Assembly (NCBI RefSeq): GCF_010727325.1
Contig: NZ_AP022565.1
Span: forward strand, 4,836,001 to 4,900,000
Direction of reading: 5' to 3'
From: Mycolicibacterium alvei
GTDB lineage: Bacteria > Actinomycetota > Actinomycetes > Mycobacteriales > Mycobacteriaceae
DNA: 64,000 nucleotides
The translations under genes were made by a program, and so were the position numbers. Position 1 is the stretch's first letter, and each line of letters begins with the position of its first letter. Below the pieces are notes generated by a model. That model was not told the DNA's origin, ran no database searches, and saw only the letters and a program-made list of their open reading frames with translations. Positions 8,730 to 16,642 of the stretch are shown one piece after another.

Positions 8730-9406
8730 CGGCCCGCGCTCTCGTCGGTGAACTCCCGCAGCGCGAAGTATGCGATGGGTCGCACTTCGCCGCTGTTCAT
8801 GTTCAGCAGGGCCCGCCCGAGATAGAGGCCGGGCAGCAGTTCGACGATTTCGTCGCGGGTCCGTTTGATGGGGAAGGTGCGCACGCTGGGGTTCCGGTAC
8901 TCATCCGGGCTGTAGTCCAGTGCCCGAACCTTGATGTAGGGCGGGATAGCCGCGGTGTCGATGCGGTGGGTGAACTCGAATCCCACCATCTCGGATCCGG
9001 CCCGGCGCAGTCCGCGGTACAGGGGCGCGATGACGCGCATCGCGTACTTGGCGATCGGCGCGAGGCGGTTGAAGCCGGTATCAGTGTCGAATGTCTTTCC
9101 CCGCCAGGTCGGGTCGATTTTCAACAGCGGATTCGCCAGGGACGCCTCGGGAATGCCGAAGAGGTTGCCGACGATCAGACCTTCCATGGCTCCGTGCGGT
9201 CCGTCGGGTGCGTGTCCCCGCTCGAACAGCGCGGCGAGTTGATCGCGGCGACCCGCGGTGCCGAGTTCCTGTAGGTAGTCCCAGCCCTGGCGCTGCGCCA
9301 GGGCTGGTGCGGTCTGGGCCAACTCGCGCAAGTCGTTCAACACCGAGGTGCGGGCCGTGTCCGGTGCCTGATTGTCGATGCCGGTGTCCTTGGCTGCGGT
9401 TGTCAT
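8726..9406 (-). CDS. Conserved protein of unrecognised family, first gene of P450 operon
   Basis: A 226-residue cytosolic-looking protein with no signal peptide or membrane segment. I do not recognise a named domain. Visible landmarks are PDGPHGAMEG near residue 87, DPTWRGKTFDTDTGFNRL near 118-135, VRALDYSPDEYRNPSVRTF, then RDEIVELLPGLYLGRALL and a final RPIAYFALREF. The WxGK...LDY...RDEI...PGLYLG...YFAL pattern looks like a conserved lipid- or steroid-associated family, but this is an impression. It is translationally coupled to the SDR and P450 genes and divergent from a TetR regulator, so it probably acts in the same pathway. Confidence 0.75.
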   Translation of the reverse strand: MTTAAKDTGIDNQAPDTARTSVLNDLRELAQTAPALAQRQGWDYLQELGTAGRRDQLAALFERGHAPDGPHGAMEGLIVGNLFGIPEASLANPLLKIDPTWRGKTFDTDTGFNRLAPIAKYAMRVIAPLYRGLRRAGSEMVGFEFTHRIDTAAIPPYIKVRALDYSPDEYRNPSVRTFPIKRTRDEIVELLPGLYLGRALLNMNSGEVRPIAYFALREFTDESAGR

Positions 9407-9425
9407 GGTTCTCCTGGTGGAAGCA

Positions 9426-9471
9426 TCTGGTACGGAATCGTGCCTAATATCTGGTACGGGACTGTGCCAGA
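9426..9471. promoter_or_regulatory. Tandem TetR-type operators between the P450 operon and its TetR
   Basis: Two copies of a 22-bp palindrome spaced 24 bp apart. Copy 1 (9426-9447) is TCTGGTAC-N6-GTGCCTAA; copy 2 (9450-9471) is TCTGGTAC-N6-GTGCCAGA, almost perfect. They fill the 73-bp gap between divergent start codons, so one regulator could control both directions. Confidence 0.75.
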
Positions 9472-9479
9472 CTGTCGAG

Positions 9480-10139
9480 GTGGTGTCAACGACGAATCGC
9501 GCCTACGGAGGCCAGTCGGCGGACGCTCGCCGTCGGCAACGGCGCGAGCGTCTGCTGGATGTTGCGATGGACCTGATGACGCGCAAAGAGTGGCGCGGCG
9601 CGACGGTCGAGAAACTCTGTGCCGCAGCAGGTCTCAACAAGCGTTACTTCTACGAGAGCTTCACCGACCTCGGTGAGCTGTCCGCCGCCGTCGTCGACGA
9701 CATTGCCGAGAATGTCCGCGTCGCCACCGTTGAGGCGGCCGACGCGGCCGCACAGCAGCCACTGGAGGTTCAGGCCCTCGCGAGCGTCTCTGCTGCAGTG
9801 CGGGCTCTCGTGGACGACCCGCGCCGCGCCCGCGTCCTACTCGGCGGGGTGGCGGCTTCGCCCGAGCTCGATACGCACCGCACCACGGTCATGCACCGGC
9901 TGACCGACGTACTCATCGACCACGGGCGCACAGTGCACGGCGTCGAGCTGGAGCGAGACCCCCTGGCCAAGGTGACACCGGCGTTCATCGTCGGTGGGAC
10001 GGCGGATGCCATCCTGGAGTTCGTCAACGGCGGAGTCGACCTGTCCCTCGACGATTTCATCGCGCAGCTCGCCACTCTCTGGTTGATCACCGGAAACGGG
10101 GCCGCGCAGGTGGCCCGTGCCCGGATCGCTCCGTCTTAG
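9480..10139 (+). CDS. TetR-family regulator, divergent from P450 operon
   Basis: A 219-residue TetR repressor starting at GTG 9480 or GTG 9483. The N-terminal DNA-binding domain includes RRQRRERLLDVAMDLM and the recognition helix region LCAAAGLNKRYFYESFTDLG (residues ~44-63). The rest is a helical ligand-binding domain. The tandem palindromes immediately upstream are its likely operators, giving autoregulation and control of the unknown-SDR-P450 operon. The KRYFYESF helix also occurs, as I recall, in the TetR next to CYP136 in M. tuberculosis. The inducer is probably lipophilic (inference). Confidence 0.9.
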   Translation: MVSTTNRAYGGQSADARRRQRRERLLDVAMDLMTRKEWRGATVEKLCAAAGLNKRYFYESFTDLGELSAAVVDDIAENVRVATVEAADAAAQQPLEVQALASVSAAVRALVDDPRRARVLLGGVAASPELDTHRTTVMHRLTDVLIDHGRTVHGVELERDPLAKVTPAFIVGGTADAILEFVNGGVDLSLDDFIAQLATLWLITGNGAAQVARARIAPS

Positions 10140-10162
10140 GCGCTGGATGGCAAGTCCTCGCC

Positions 10163-10987
10163 TCACGGGTGCGTGACGAGGTACGTCTCGTTGTCGAGCC
10201 CGGCCGTCAGTTCCTCGACATCGAAGGGCCGATCCAGGCGTGCGTGCAACGCCTTGGGGTCGATCAGCAGACTGATTTCGGCGGTTTGGCGGGCGAAGAG
10301 CCGTCCGATGAGCGGGTAAACCCGGCGCATGACCGCCCGTTCGGCCGATGTACAGCGGGACGCGCAGTAGCCGACATGGCCGATCTCATCGGTGAGGATT
10401 TCGCTGTAGAGCAGTTCGATCCGTTCGGCCACTTGAGGTTCGTCGGCGAAGAGTTCGGCGCCGGCACGGCGCAGTTCGTCAAACATGATGCAGCCGGCCA
10501 TTTCTGCGGCCCCGACGAACATGAAGCCGAGCCGTTGGGGGAGGAATACGCCGGTCTTGACGAACTGGCGCATCACGAATGGCGGCGGGACCACCTGGAA
10601 GGTCAGGTCGAAGACGTCGAGCGCGTATGCCAGCAGCCGGGTGTGATAGTGCTCTTCGAGTTCGAGGTAGACGTTCTCAGGCGGCAGATTCTCGTCGCTG
10701 TTGCGTCCGTAAGTTTCGCCGAGCCCCACGCCGAACCGTTCTGCCTGATTGAGTTTGGCGGTCGCCAGCAGAAACAGCATCTTGCGGTCCAGGCCAGGTT
10801 CCGGCCGTCGGCGGCGGAGATTGCGAAGGAAGACCGTCCGGTCGGCGGGATGGACTGAGCGGACGGGATTTTCCTCCAGTTCGGCGAAGAATCGCTCCCG
10901 ATTCGCCAACTTCCTGTTGAGCAGGTCCGCTTCGCCGTCACGCCTGGCCAGGAAATCCCGGTAGCCCTCGATGCCTGTGCGATTCAT
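10163..10987 (-). CDS. Ferritin-like diiron oxygenase (AurF-like)
   Basis: A 274-residue helical protein with paired E/xxH motifs expected of a carboxylate-bridged non-haem diiron enzyme: LELEEHYHTRLL, EMAGCIMFDELRRAG and SEILTDEIGHVGYC. This resembles p-aminobenzoate N-oxygenase (AurF) and related ferritin-like oxygenases. The reaction cannot be inferred. Its start (ATG 10987) overlaps the stop of the upstream TetR gene by ATGA, so the two form an operon in which the repressor is encoded first. No reductase or ferredoxin is adjacent. Confidence 0.78.
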   Translation of the reverse strand: MNRTGIEGYRDFLARRDGEADLLNRKLANRERFFAELEENPVRSVHPADRTVFLRNLRRRRPEPGLDRKMLFLLATAKLNQAERFGVGLGETYGRNSDENLPPENVYLELEEHYHTRLLAYALDVFDLTFQVVPPPFVMRQFVKTGVFLPQRLGFMFVGAAEMAGCIMFDELRRAGAELFADEPQVAERIELLYSEILTDEIGHVGYCASRCTSAERAVMRRVYPLIGRLFARQTAEISLLIDPKALHARLDRPFDVEELTAGLDNETYLVTHP

Positions 10988-11601
10988 CGGTTCTCCATCC
11001 CTTTGACAATCGTTGTGACATAACGGCTCAGCAGTGCAGCGTCGAAAACCCCGGTGGCCAGCAAGGCGAACAGCCCGGTGAGGAAGAACGTCGCGAGTTC
11101 GCCCGCGTCGCGGTCAGGCGACACCTGCCCTGCTCTTTGGGCCCGGCTGATCACCCCGATCAGAAACTCCGCGAGCGGATGCTGCGCCAACTCGTCTTCG
11201 ACCGGACGCGTCGAGGAGAAATGCAGTCCGAGCATGTCCCGGAAAACCGCTCCGCCCAATCGGCGTTCAGCAGTGAGGACGTGACGGACGACCTGCGTGA
11301 GTACCGACTCGAGATCGCCCTTGGGGTTACCGAGTTCGCGGACGATCCGGGTCTCCTCGTTGCGCTCCGCCTCGATGAGAACGTGCTCTTTCGTGGGGAA
11401 ATGGAAGTAGAACGTTCCCCTTGCGACACCCGCCGCGGCCGCGATCGCGCTGACGTCGGCCGCGGCCAACCCGCGGTGCGAAATCTCTGCCAGCGCAGCG
11501 TCGAACAGGCGCGCTCGGGTTTCGAGCCGGCGCGCCTCCCGGACGCCACCGGCCGGTGATTCAGCCACGGCTGGCGCCGGTGGTGACTTCATGGCGGTCA
11601 C
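10984..11601 (-). CDS. TetR-family regulator, operon with diiron protein
   Basis: A 205-residue TetR repressor. The DNA-binding domain is at residues ~22-70 (RRLETRARLFDAALAEISHRG then IAAAAGVARGTFYFHFPTKE). The remainder is a ligand-binding helical domain. ATG 11601 or ATG 11592 (MKSPPAPAV) could start it; the first ~20 residues are proline/alanine-rich and poorly conserved in such proteins. A 29-bp near-perfect palindrome lies 13 bp upstream of the start and is its probable operator. It is coupled to the diiron oxygenase gene. Confidence 0.9.
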   Translation of the reverse strand: MTAMKSPPAPAVAESPAGGVREARRLETRARLFDAALAEISHRGLAAADVSAIAAAAGVARGTFYFHFPTKEHVLIEAERNEETRIVRELGNPKGDLESVLTQVVRHVLTAERRLGGAVFRDMLGLHFSSTRPVEDELAQHPLAEFLIGVISRAQRAGQVSPDRDAGELATFFLTGLFALLATGVFDAALLSRYVTTIVKGMENR

Positions 11602-11614
11602 CGTACGCGCCTTT

Positions 11615-11643
11615 GCTGACAGTCGTCAATGACGAGTGTCAGC
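11615..11643. promoter_or_regulatory. 29-bp palindromic operator upstream of TetR/diiron operon
   Basis: GCTGACAGTCGTCA (11615-11628), a central A, then TGACGAGTGTCAGC (11630-11643). The arms are reverse complements except at one base. It lies between two divergent TetR genes (starts 11601 and 11722) and is closer to the leftward one. Confidence 0.8.
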
Positions 11644-11721
11644 GAAATTGGCGCCCGGGGTGTCGACGTGCAGTTCGTCCATGCGGTCGAGTAGCCGACC
11701 GCGCCGGGCTAGGATGAGGCC

Positions 11722-12336
11722 GTGGAGGATCGGGCCGCGGGCTCCAGTCGGGTGGCGCGCCGTCGCGACCGACGCAAGGCCGAGATCGTCAAGACGGCCA
11801 CCCGCATCCTCACCGAATCCGGCTATCAGGGCATGAGCCTGGAAGATGTCGCCGAGCGGACCGACATCGCCAAGGCCACGCTCTACCACTACTTTTCGTC
11901 CAAGGATGCCCTGGTTGCCGCTGCGCTGGAGACCCTGACCGAGGAAGTGTTGCAGCGGCTAGAGGCCCGTGCGGACGCCCTCGGAAAAGTCGGTGCTCGT
12001 GATCACCTGGCGGCCCTGATCGATGAGCAGATCCGCATCCTCACCGAGACCGCGCCCGAGGTGGCCGCGGTGTTCTCCTGGCCGCGGGGCTGGCCGTCGG
12101 TTTTCGACGAGCCGATGAAGGACATGCGGCGCCGCCACGACGCGGTATTCCGCAAGGTGGTGCAGCGCGGTGTGGCCGAGGGTGAATTCACCTGTCCCGA
12201 CATCAATGTCGCTTTGCAGTGCCTGCACGGCATTCTCAACCAGTCCTCGATCTGGATCGGACCGGGGATGCACGACGACGACCGCGCGCAACTGCGTGCC
12301 GCGATCGTCGACCGTGCCCTGTGCCTGTTCTACTGA
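11722..12336 (+). CDS. TetR-family regulator
   Basis: A 204-residue TetR protein starting at GTG 11722 with AGGATGAGG just upstream as ribosome site. The DNA-binding domain is RDRRKAEIVKTATRILTESG then DVAERTDIAKATLYHYFSSKDAL (residues ~14-60). The C-terminal ligand domain is variable. It ends 18 bp before the convergent enoyl-CoA hydratase stop. It may regulate that gene, whose promoter region carries a palindrome at 13239, but the link is contextual only. Confidence 0.88.
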   Translation: MEDRAAGSSRVARRRDRRKAEIVKTATRILTESGYQGMSLEDVAERTDIAKATLYHYFSSKDALVAAALETLTEEVLQRLEARADALGKVGARDHLAALIDEQIRILTETAPEVAAVFSWPRGWPSVFDEPMKDMRRRHDAVFRKVVQRGVAEGEFTCPDINVALQCLHGILNQSSIWIGPGMHDDDRAQLRAAIVDRALCLFY

Positions 12337-12353
12337 CCGCTATCCGGCTGCGG

Positions 12354-13166
12354 TCAGCCGCCCTGCTGCGGCTGCGCCGACGGGAAGCGCGGCGCGCGCT
12401 TTTCCCGCAGAGCGGTATAGCCCTCCACCACGTCCGGTCCGAGGAAGGTCAGCATCTCGTAGGCAGCGGACTGGTCGAAGATCGGTCCCGCATTGCGCAG
12501 CCAGTTGTTGAGCGCCCGCTTGGTCAGCCGGATCGCCTGCTGGGCGCCGATCGCCAGATTGTCGGCGACCCGCAGCGCCTCGTTCAGAACTTCCTCGCGC
12601 GGAAGGGCTTTGGCGACCATTCCGATACGCTCGGCCTCGAGGCCGCCGATCATCTCGCCGGTCATCAGGTAGTACTTCGCCTTGGCCGTGCCGGCCAGCA
12701 GTGGCCAGATGATGGCGGCATGGTCGCCTGCGGCCACGCCGAGTTTGACGTGTCCGTCGCCGATCCGGGCGTCCTCGGCGATGATCGCGATGTCTGCCAG
12801 CAGCGCGGCCACGGCTCCGGCTCCGACTGCGACGCCGTTGATCGCGGACACGATCGGCTTGTCGCAGTTGATCATGTTGTAGACCAGATCGCCCATTTCG
12901 CCGAGCATGTGAGACACCCGGTCGTAGTCACCGGCCATCCGTTCGACCATGGCCAGATCGCCGCCCGCGCTGAAGGCCTTGCCGGCCCCGGTGATCACCG
13001 CGACCCGGGTCTGCGGGTCGGCGGCGACGTCCTTCCAGATGTTGGTCAGTTCGGTGTGCATGCCCTCGTCGGCGGCGTTGTACTTCTCCGGCCGGTTCAG
13101 CGTGATCAGTAGGACACCGTTGTCCCGGCGGGTCAGTGTCAGCTGCTGGTACTCAGAGAAATCCAT
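12354..13166 (-). CDS. Enoyl-CoA hydratase/isomerase family protein
   Basis: A 270-residue crotonase-fold protein. The oxyanion-hole CoA-binding segments are [12 protein letters not shown] (residues ~60-71) and [18 protein letters not shown] (~108-125). The later [20 protein letters not shown] region replaces one of the two catalytic glutamates of classical hydratases with a different residue pattern, so hydratase activity is not certain. It probably acts in acyl-CoA beta-oxidation or side-chain degradation. It is divergent from an SDR gene across 154 bp that contains a palindrome. Confidence 0.87.
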   Translation of the reverse strand: MDFSEYQQLTLTRRDNGVLLITLNRPEKYNAADEGMHTELTNIWKDVAADPQTRVAVITGAGKAFSAGGDLAMVERMAGDYDRVSHMLGEMGDLVYNMINCDKPIVSAINGVAVGAGAVAALLADIAIIAEDARIGDGHVKLGVAAGDHAAIIWPLLAGTAKAKYYLMTGEMIGGLEAERIGMVAKALPREEVLNEALRVADNLAIGAQQAIRLTKRALNNWLRNAGPIFDQSAAYEMLTFLGPDVVEGYTALREKRAPRFPSAQPQQGG

Positions 13167-13238
13167 GGGGGGCGTCCCTCCTGTTGCGCGCTAGCGGTTC
13201 AACCGAAGCTACGGTTTTCCGACCACATAAGTCAATTA

Positions 13239-13254
13239 TCGACCGAACGGTTGA
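13239..13254. promoter_or_regulatory. Imperfect palindrome between enoyl-CoA hydratase and SDR genes
   Basis: TCGACCGAACGGTTGA has ACCG/CGGT-type half-sites and pairs at 12 of 16 positions. A second small inverted repeat (AACCG-N6-CGGTT) lies at 13201-13216. Similar ACCGnnCGGT sites are common TetR operators in mycobacteria; the binding protein is unknown. Confidence 0.4.
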
Positions 13255-13320
13255 TTTTCTGGATCTGTCGGCCGATAGTGGCCGTAGCGTCCACATCACC
13301 GCAGATCGGGAGGTCGGATA

Positions 13321-14058
13321 GTGCGATTCGAGAACAAAGTGGCCGTTGTGACGGGTGCGGCCTCGGGGATCGGCCGGGCCATCGCGATCGCCCTGGCCGA
13401 GGACGGCGCCACCGTGGCGGCAATCGACCGCAACGAAGCGGGCCTGGCGCAGACCGTGCAGAACTGTGCGACGGCGACCGCCTACGTGGTCGATCTCGCC
13501 GACCCGAAGGCGGTGAGCACACTGCGCGACGAGGTAGTGGCGGCACACGGACCGCCCGGCGTCATCGTCAATGCCGCCGGCTTCGACCGGGTCGAGCCGT
13601 TCATGTCCAACGACGACGCACTCTGGCAGTCGTTGGTCGCAGTCAACTTCCTCGGACCCGTCCGGCTCACCCACGCGTTTCTCGAAGCGATCCTCGCCGC
13701 GGGAGATACGGCAAAGATCGTCAACATTGCCAGTGATGCAGGGCGGGTGGGCAGTCTGGGGGAGACGGTGTACGCCGGCACCAAGGGTGGGGTGATCGCC
13801 TTCACCAAGTCGCTGGCACGCGAGATGGCCCGTCATCAGATCAACGTCAACTGTGTTTGCCCTGGACCGACAGACACGCCGCTGTTCCATTCGCTTCCCG
13901 ACAAGGTCCGTGAGGGGCTGATCAGGGCCATCCCGTTCCGCCGGCTCGCGGAACCGGAGGAGGTCGCCAAGGCCGTGCTCTTCTTCGCATCCGACGATGC
14001 CAGCTTCATTACTGGCCAAGTCCTCAGTGTCAGTGGGGGCTTGACGATGGCCGGCTGA
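13321..14058 (+). CDS. Short-chain dehydrogenase/reductase (3-hydroxyacyl-type)
   Basis: A 245-residue classical SDR starting at GTG 13321. The cofactor loop is TGAASGIGRAIAIAL (residues ~12-26) and the NAAG-type motif is VNAAGFD. The serine lies in NIASDAGRVG and the active-site pair in YAGTKGGVIAF. The C-terminal FASDDASFITGQVLSVSGGL is typical of FabG-like reductases and of acyl-CoA or alicyclic-CoA dehydrogenases. Its divergent partner is an enoyl-CoA hydratase-like gene, so a beta-oxidation-like pair is plausible. Confidence 0.9.
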   Translation: MRFENKVAVVTGAASGIGRAIAIALAEDGATVAAIDRNEAGLAQTVQNCATATAYVVDLADPKAVSTLRDEVVAAHGPPGVIVNAAGFDRVEPFMSNDDALWQSLVAVNFLGPVRLTHAFLEAILAAGDTAKIVNIASDAGRVGSLGETVYAGTKGGVIAFTKSLAREMARHQINVNCVCPGPTDTPLFHSLPDKVREGLIRAIPFRRLAEPEEVAKAVLFFASDDASFITGQVLSVSGGLTMAG

Positions 14059-14197
14059 TGACCAATCGGTGACCGACGCACGTGGAACCCGCCCTTGGTC
14101 GATGCCAGTTCGCAGTGGCATACTTGCTCAGCCCCTGGGCTCAACCCAGCCAGTTCGGTTAGCCTCGGGGAGCAGATTGGCCAGTTGGGGGATTGCT

Positions 14198-14473
14198 ATG
14201 GCAAACGATCTGAGAGTGGACCCGGGGGCGCTTCGGGCGGGGGCCACTAGCAGCGAGATGATCGCTGCCGAATTGGGGGTATCGCATGCCCGTCCCGATG
14301 CCGGGGGCTACCCGAGTAGCACCGGCGTCTCGGCGATGGACGACGCGGTGATCACCGCGCGAACCTCCCAGTCGGGGCGCGTCAGCGCGCAGGCGGGACA
14401 CCTGTCTGCGGCTGCGCTGCAATACGCCGCCGTCGACGACCAACACGCCGGGGGCCTGGCGGAGTTGATGTGA
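14198..14473 (+). CDS. EspC-like small type VII secretion protein
   Basis: A 91-residue helical protein resembling the EspC/DUF2580 group of ESX-secreted substrates. It starts MANDLRVDPGALRAGA and ends with the type VII export motif YxxxD, here YAAVD at residues 76-80, just before the C-terminus. The ATG 14198 follows GGGGATTGCT. The next gene overlaps it by GTGA, so both are likely co-translated and may be exported as a heterodimer. No ESX membrane components are nearby, so a system encoded elsewhere would have to export it. Assignment rests on length, motif and pairing. Confidence 0.72.
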   Translation: MANDLRVDPGALRAGATSSEMIAAELGVSHARPDAGGYPSSTGVSAMDDAVITARTSQSGRVSAQAGHLSAAALQYAAVDDQHAGGLAELM

Positions 14474-15024
14474 ATGATCTGCCCGACGCGGGTCAGCCTG
14501 GTGGAGCGCTGACCCGGTCTCAGCTAGAAGACTGGGACACAACATATCTCGCAGACGCTGCCGCGCGCTGGCGACAATTGGCTGCCGAGTCGGAAGCACT
14601 GTTCGAGTGGCACCGGCAGAACGTGCACGCGCCGGGTGGTGCCGAGTGGTCCGGGGACGCCAGTGAAGCCGCGGGGGAGCGGGTCAGCGCAGATGCCGTG
14701 GTGGTCCGCAGGCAGGGCGACATTCAGCGGGAGGCCTCTGAGATCGCCGAGAACGGCTGCCGGGACATCCGGCTGGCCGTGGAGCAGGTGCTCGACGCCA
14801 TCGCCGCCGCCGAAGAGGAGGATTTCCGGGTTTCCGAGGATCTGAAGGTGCGCGACACCCGCCGCATCGACGTGACGACCATGGCGACGCGCTACGTGGC
14901 GTCGCGAGAGCACGCCGAGGACATCCGGTGGCACTGCGAGCGGCTCATGCAGGCCGAGATCTACCTGGGGCAGCGGCTCGAGGGCAAGGCCCTCGAGCTC
15001 GCCGCCATCCGGTTCTCGGTGTGA
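14470..15024 (+). CDS. WxG-bearing helical protein, partner of EspC-like protein
   Basis: A 184-residue, mostly helical, acidic protein starting at GTG 14470 inside the stop of the EspC-like gene. It carries W60-S-G62 between two predicted helices (GGAEWSGDASEAAGE), the turn found in WXG100/LXG proteins. No signal peptide or enzymatic motif is visible. In mycobacteria such N-terminal helical domains are often fused to a C-terminal hydrolase or toxin domain; here the protein ends after the helical part. It may therefore be a chaperone or partner of the EspC-like protein or a truncated effector. Confidence 0.65.
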   Translation: MNDLPDAGQPGGALTRSQLEDWDTTYLADAAARWRQLAAESEALFEWHRQNVHAPGGAEWSGDASEAAGERVSADAVVVRRQGDIQREASEIAENGCRDIRLAVEQVLDAIAAAEEEDFRVSEDLKVRDTRRIDVTTMATRYVASREHAEDIRWHCERLMQAEIYLGQRLEGKALELAAIRFSV

Positions 15025-15040
15025 CCGTAGGGTTGTTCGG

Positions 15041-16498
15041 CTACAGCTGGGCCCAGATCGACTTGGTCTTCAGATAGGCGTCGATGCCCTCGTAACCGAA
15101 CTCCTTGCCGATGCCCGACTGCTTGTAGCCGCCGAACGGCACGTTGTGGTCGAACGTCAACTGGCAGTTCAGCCCCACCATGCCGGCCTGCAGGCGCTTG
15201 CCCAGGCTGTGTGCGCGGGCCAGGTTGGTGGTCCAGACCGTGGCGGCCAGGCCGTAGCCGGTGTCGTTGGCCATCGCGATGGCCTCGTCGTCGTCGTCGA
15301 ACGGCAGGATGGTGACGACGGGTCCGAAGATCTCCTCCTTGTACAGGCGGCTGGTGGCGGGGTCGACGTTGGTGACCACGGTGGGCTTGACGAAGTAGCC
15401 CTTACGGTCCAATCGGTAACCACCGGAAACGATTTCGGCACCGTCGCGCTTGCCCTGGTCGATGTATCCCAGCACGCGGTCGAGCTGCTTCTGGCTGACC
15501 AGCGGGCTGATCATGGCGCCCTCGTCCTTGGGGCCGCCGAGCACCAGGTTCTCGCCGATCATCGAGATGCCTTGGACGACACGCTCATAGACGCTGCGCT
15601 GCACGAAGATTCGTGATCCGCACACGCAGCCCTGCCCGGAGTGCACGAAGATGCCCATCGAGGCCATCATGATTGCCATGTCGAGGTCGGCATCGGAATA
15701 GATCAGCACCGGGGACTTACCGCCCAGCTCCAGGGTCACCTTCTTCAAGTTGTCCGCCGAGTCCCGCATGATCTGCTTGCCGACCTCGGTGGAGCCGGTG
15801 AAGGCGACCTTCTCGACATCGGGGTGCGCGGTGATCGCGGCGCCCGCGGTGGCGCCGTAACCGATCACGAAGTTGGCCACCCCGTCGGGGACGCCGGCCT
15901 CGCCGATGAGCCGCTCCAGCAAGACGGCCGACAACGGGGTCTCCTCGGCCGGCTTGACGACACTGGAGCAGCCGGCGGCGAGAGCCGGGGCGATCTTGGC
16001 GCAGGCATTGAACAGCGGGCCGTTCCACGGATAGATCAGGCCCACCACGCCGTACGGCTCTTTGGTGGTGTAGGCGTGCAGGTTGGAGTAATTGCTGTTG
16101 ACGCCCCCTTCCATCTGCACCTGGTAGCTGCTGCCGTTGAGCTTGGTACACCAGCCCGCGTAGTAGCGGAAGAACTCCGCACAGGTCGAGACGATCATCT
16201 CGGCCTGCATCGGCGGCATCCCGGCGTCCAGCGATTCCAGCTCGGCGAATTCCTTGGCGTGCTCATCGATCAGATCGCCGAGCTTCCACAGCACCTTGGC
16301 ACGCTGGCGGGCCGGGATGTCAGTCCAGACCCCGGACTGGTAGGCGGCTTTCGCGGCGGCGACGGCAGTGTCGACCGCCTCGGGTCCGCAGTCGCGGAAC
16401 TCGGTGACCTGCTCCTCGGTCGCCGGGTCGATGACCGGAATCACCTCGCCGGTACCGGGTCGGTTGCGGAGGTCGTCCAGAACTGTCTGCAGCGCCAT
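15041..16498 (-). CDS. NAD(P)-dependent aldehyde dehydrogenase
   Basis: A 485-residue ALDH-superfamily enzyme oxidising an aldehyde to a carboxylate. Key residues are visible: the cofactor motif FTGSTEVG (233-240), the general base E257 in TLELGGKSP, and the nucleophile C291 in HSGQGCVCGS. ATG 16498 follows a GGGAAC ribosome site; the longer open frame upstream overlaps another gene and is rejected. The 485-residue length is normal. A 28-bp palindrome lies 20 bp upstream of the start codon, so a TetR-like repressor encoded elsewhere probably controls it. The substrate is unknown. Confidence 0.93.
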   Translation of the reverse strand: MALQTVLDDLRNRPGTGEVIPVIDPATEEQVTEFRDCGPEAVDTAVAAAKAAYQSGVWTDIPARQRAKVLWKLGDLIDEHAKEFAELESLDAGMPPMQAEMIVSTCAEFFRYYAGWCTKLNGSSYQVQMEGGVNSNYSNLHAYTTKEPYGVVGLIYPWNGPLFNACAKIAPALAAGCSSVVKPAEETPLSAVLLERLIGEAGVPDGVANFVIGYGATAGAAITAHPDVEKVAFTGSTEVGKQIMRDSADNLKKVTLELGGKSPVLIYSDADLDMAIMMASMGIFVHSGQGCVCGSRIFVQRSVYERVVQGISMIGENLVLGGPKDEGAMISPLVSQKQLDRVLGYIDQGKRDGAEIVSGGYRLDRKGYFVKPTVVTNVDPATSRLYKEEIFGPVVTILPFDDDDEAIAMANDTGYGLAATVWTTNLARAHSLGKRLQAGMVGLNCQLTFDHNVPFGGYKQSGIGKEFGYEGIDAYLKTKSIWAQL

Positions 16499-16517
16499 GC
16501 GGTTCCCTTCGTCGTCA

Positions 16518-16545
16518 CAAATGCTGAGCACTTGCTTAGCATTTG
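16518..16545. promoter_or_regulatory. 28-bp palindromic operator upstream of aldehyde dehydrogenase
   Basis: CAAATGCTGAGCA (16518-16530), CT, then TGCTTAGCATTTG (16533-16545). The 13-base arms are complementary except at one position. It lies 20 bp from the ALDH start. No regulator gene directly flanks it other than the TOBE/HTH protein, which faces away. Confidence 0.75.
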
Positions 16546-16642
16546 GCGGGCTGGCGGTCAAGACCCGCACCTGCGGATGCAATGTCGCAATCACTCGGTA
16601 TTTGCGGTTGTTGGACGCCTGCGGTGTCGATACGCTGACGCG

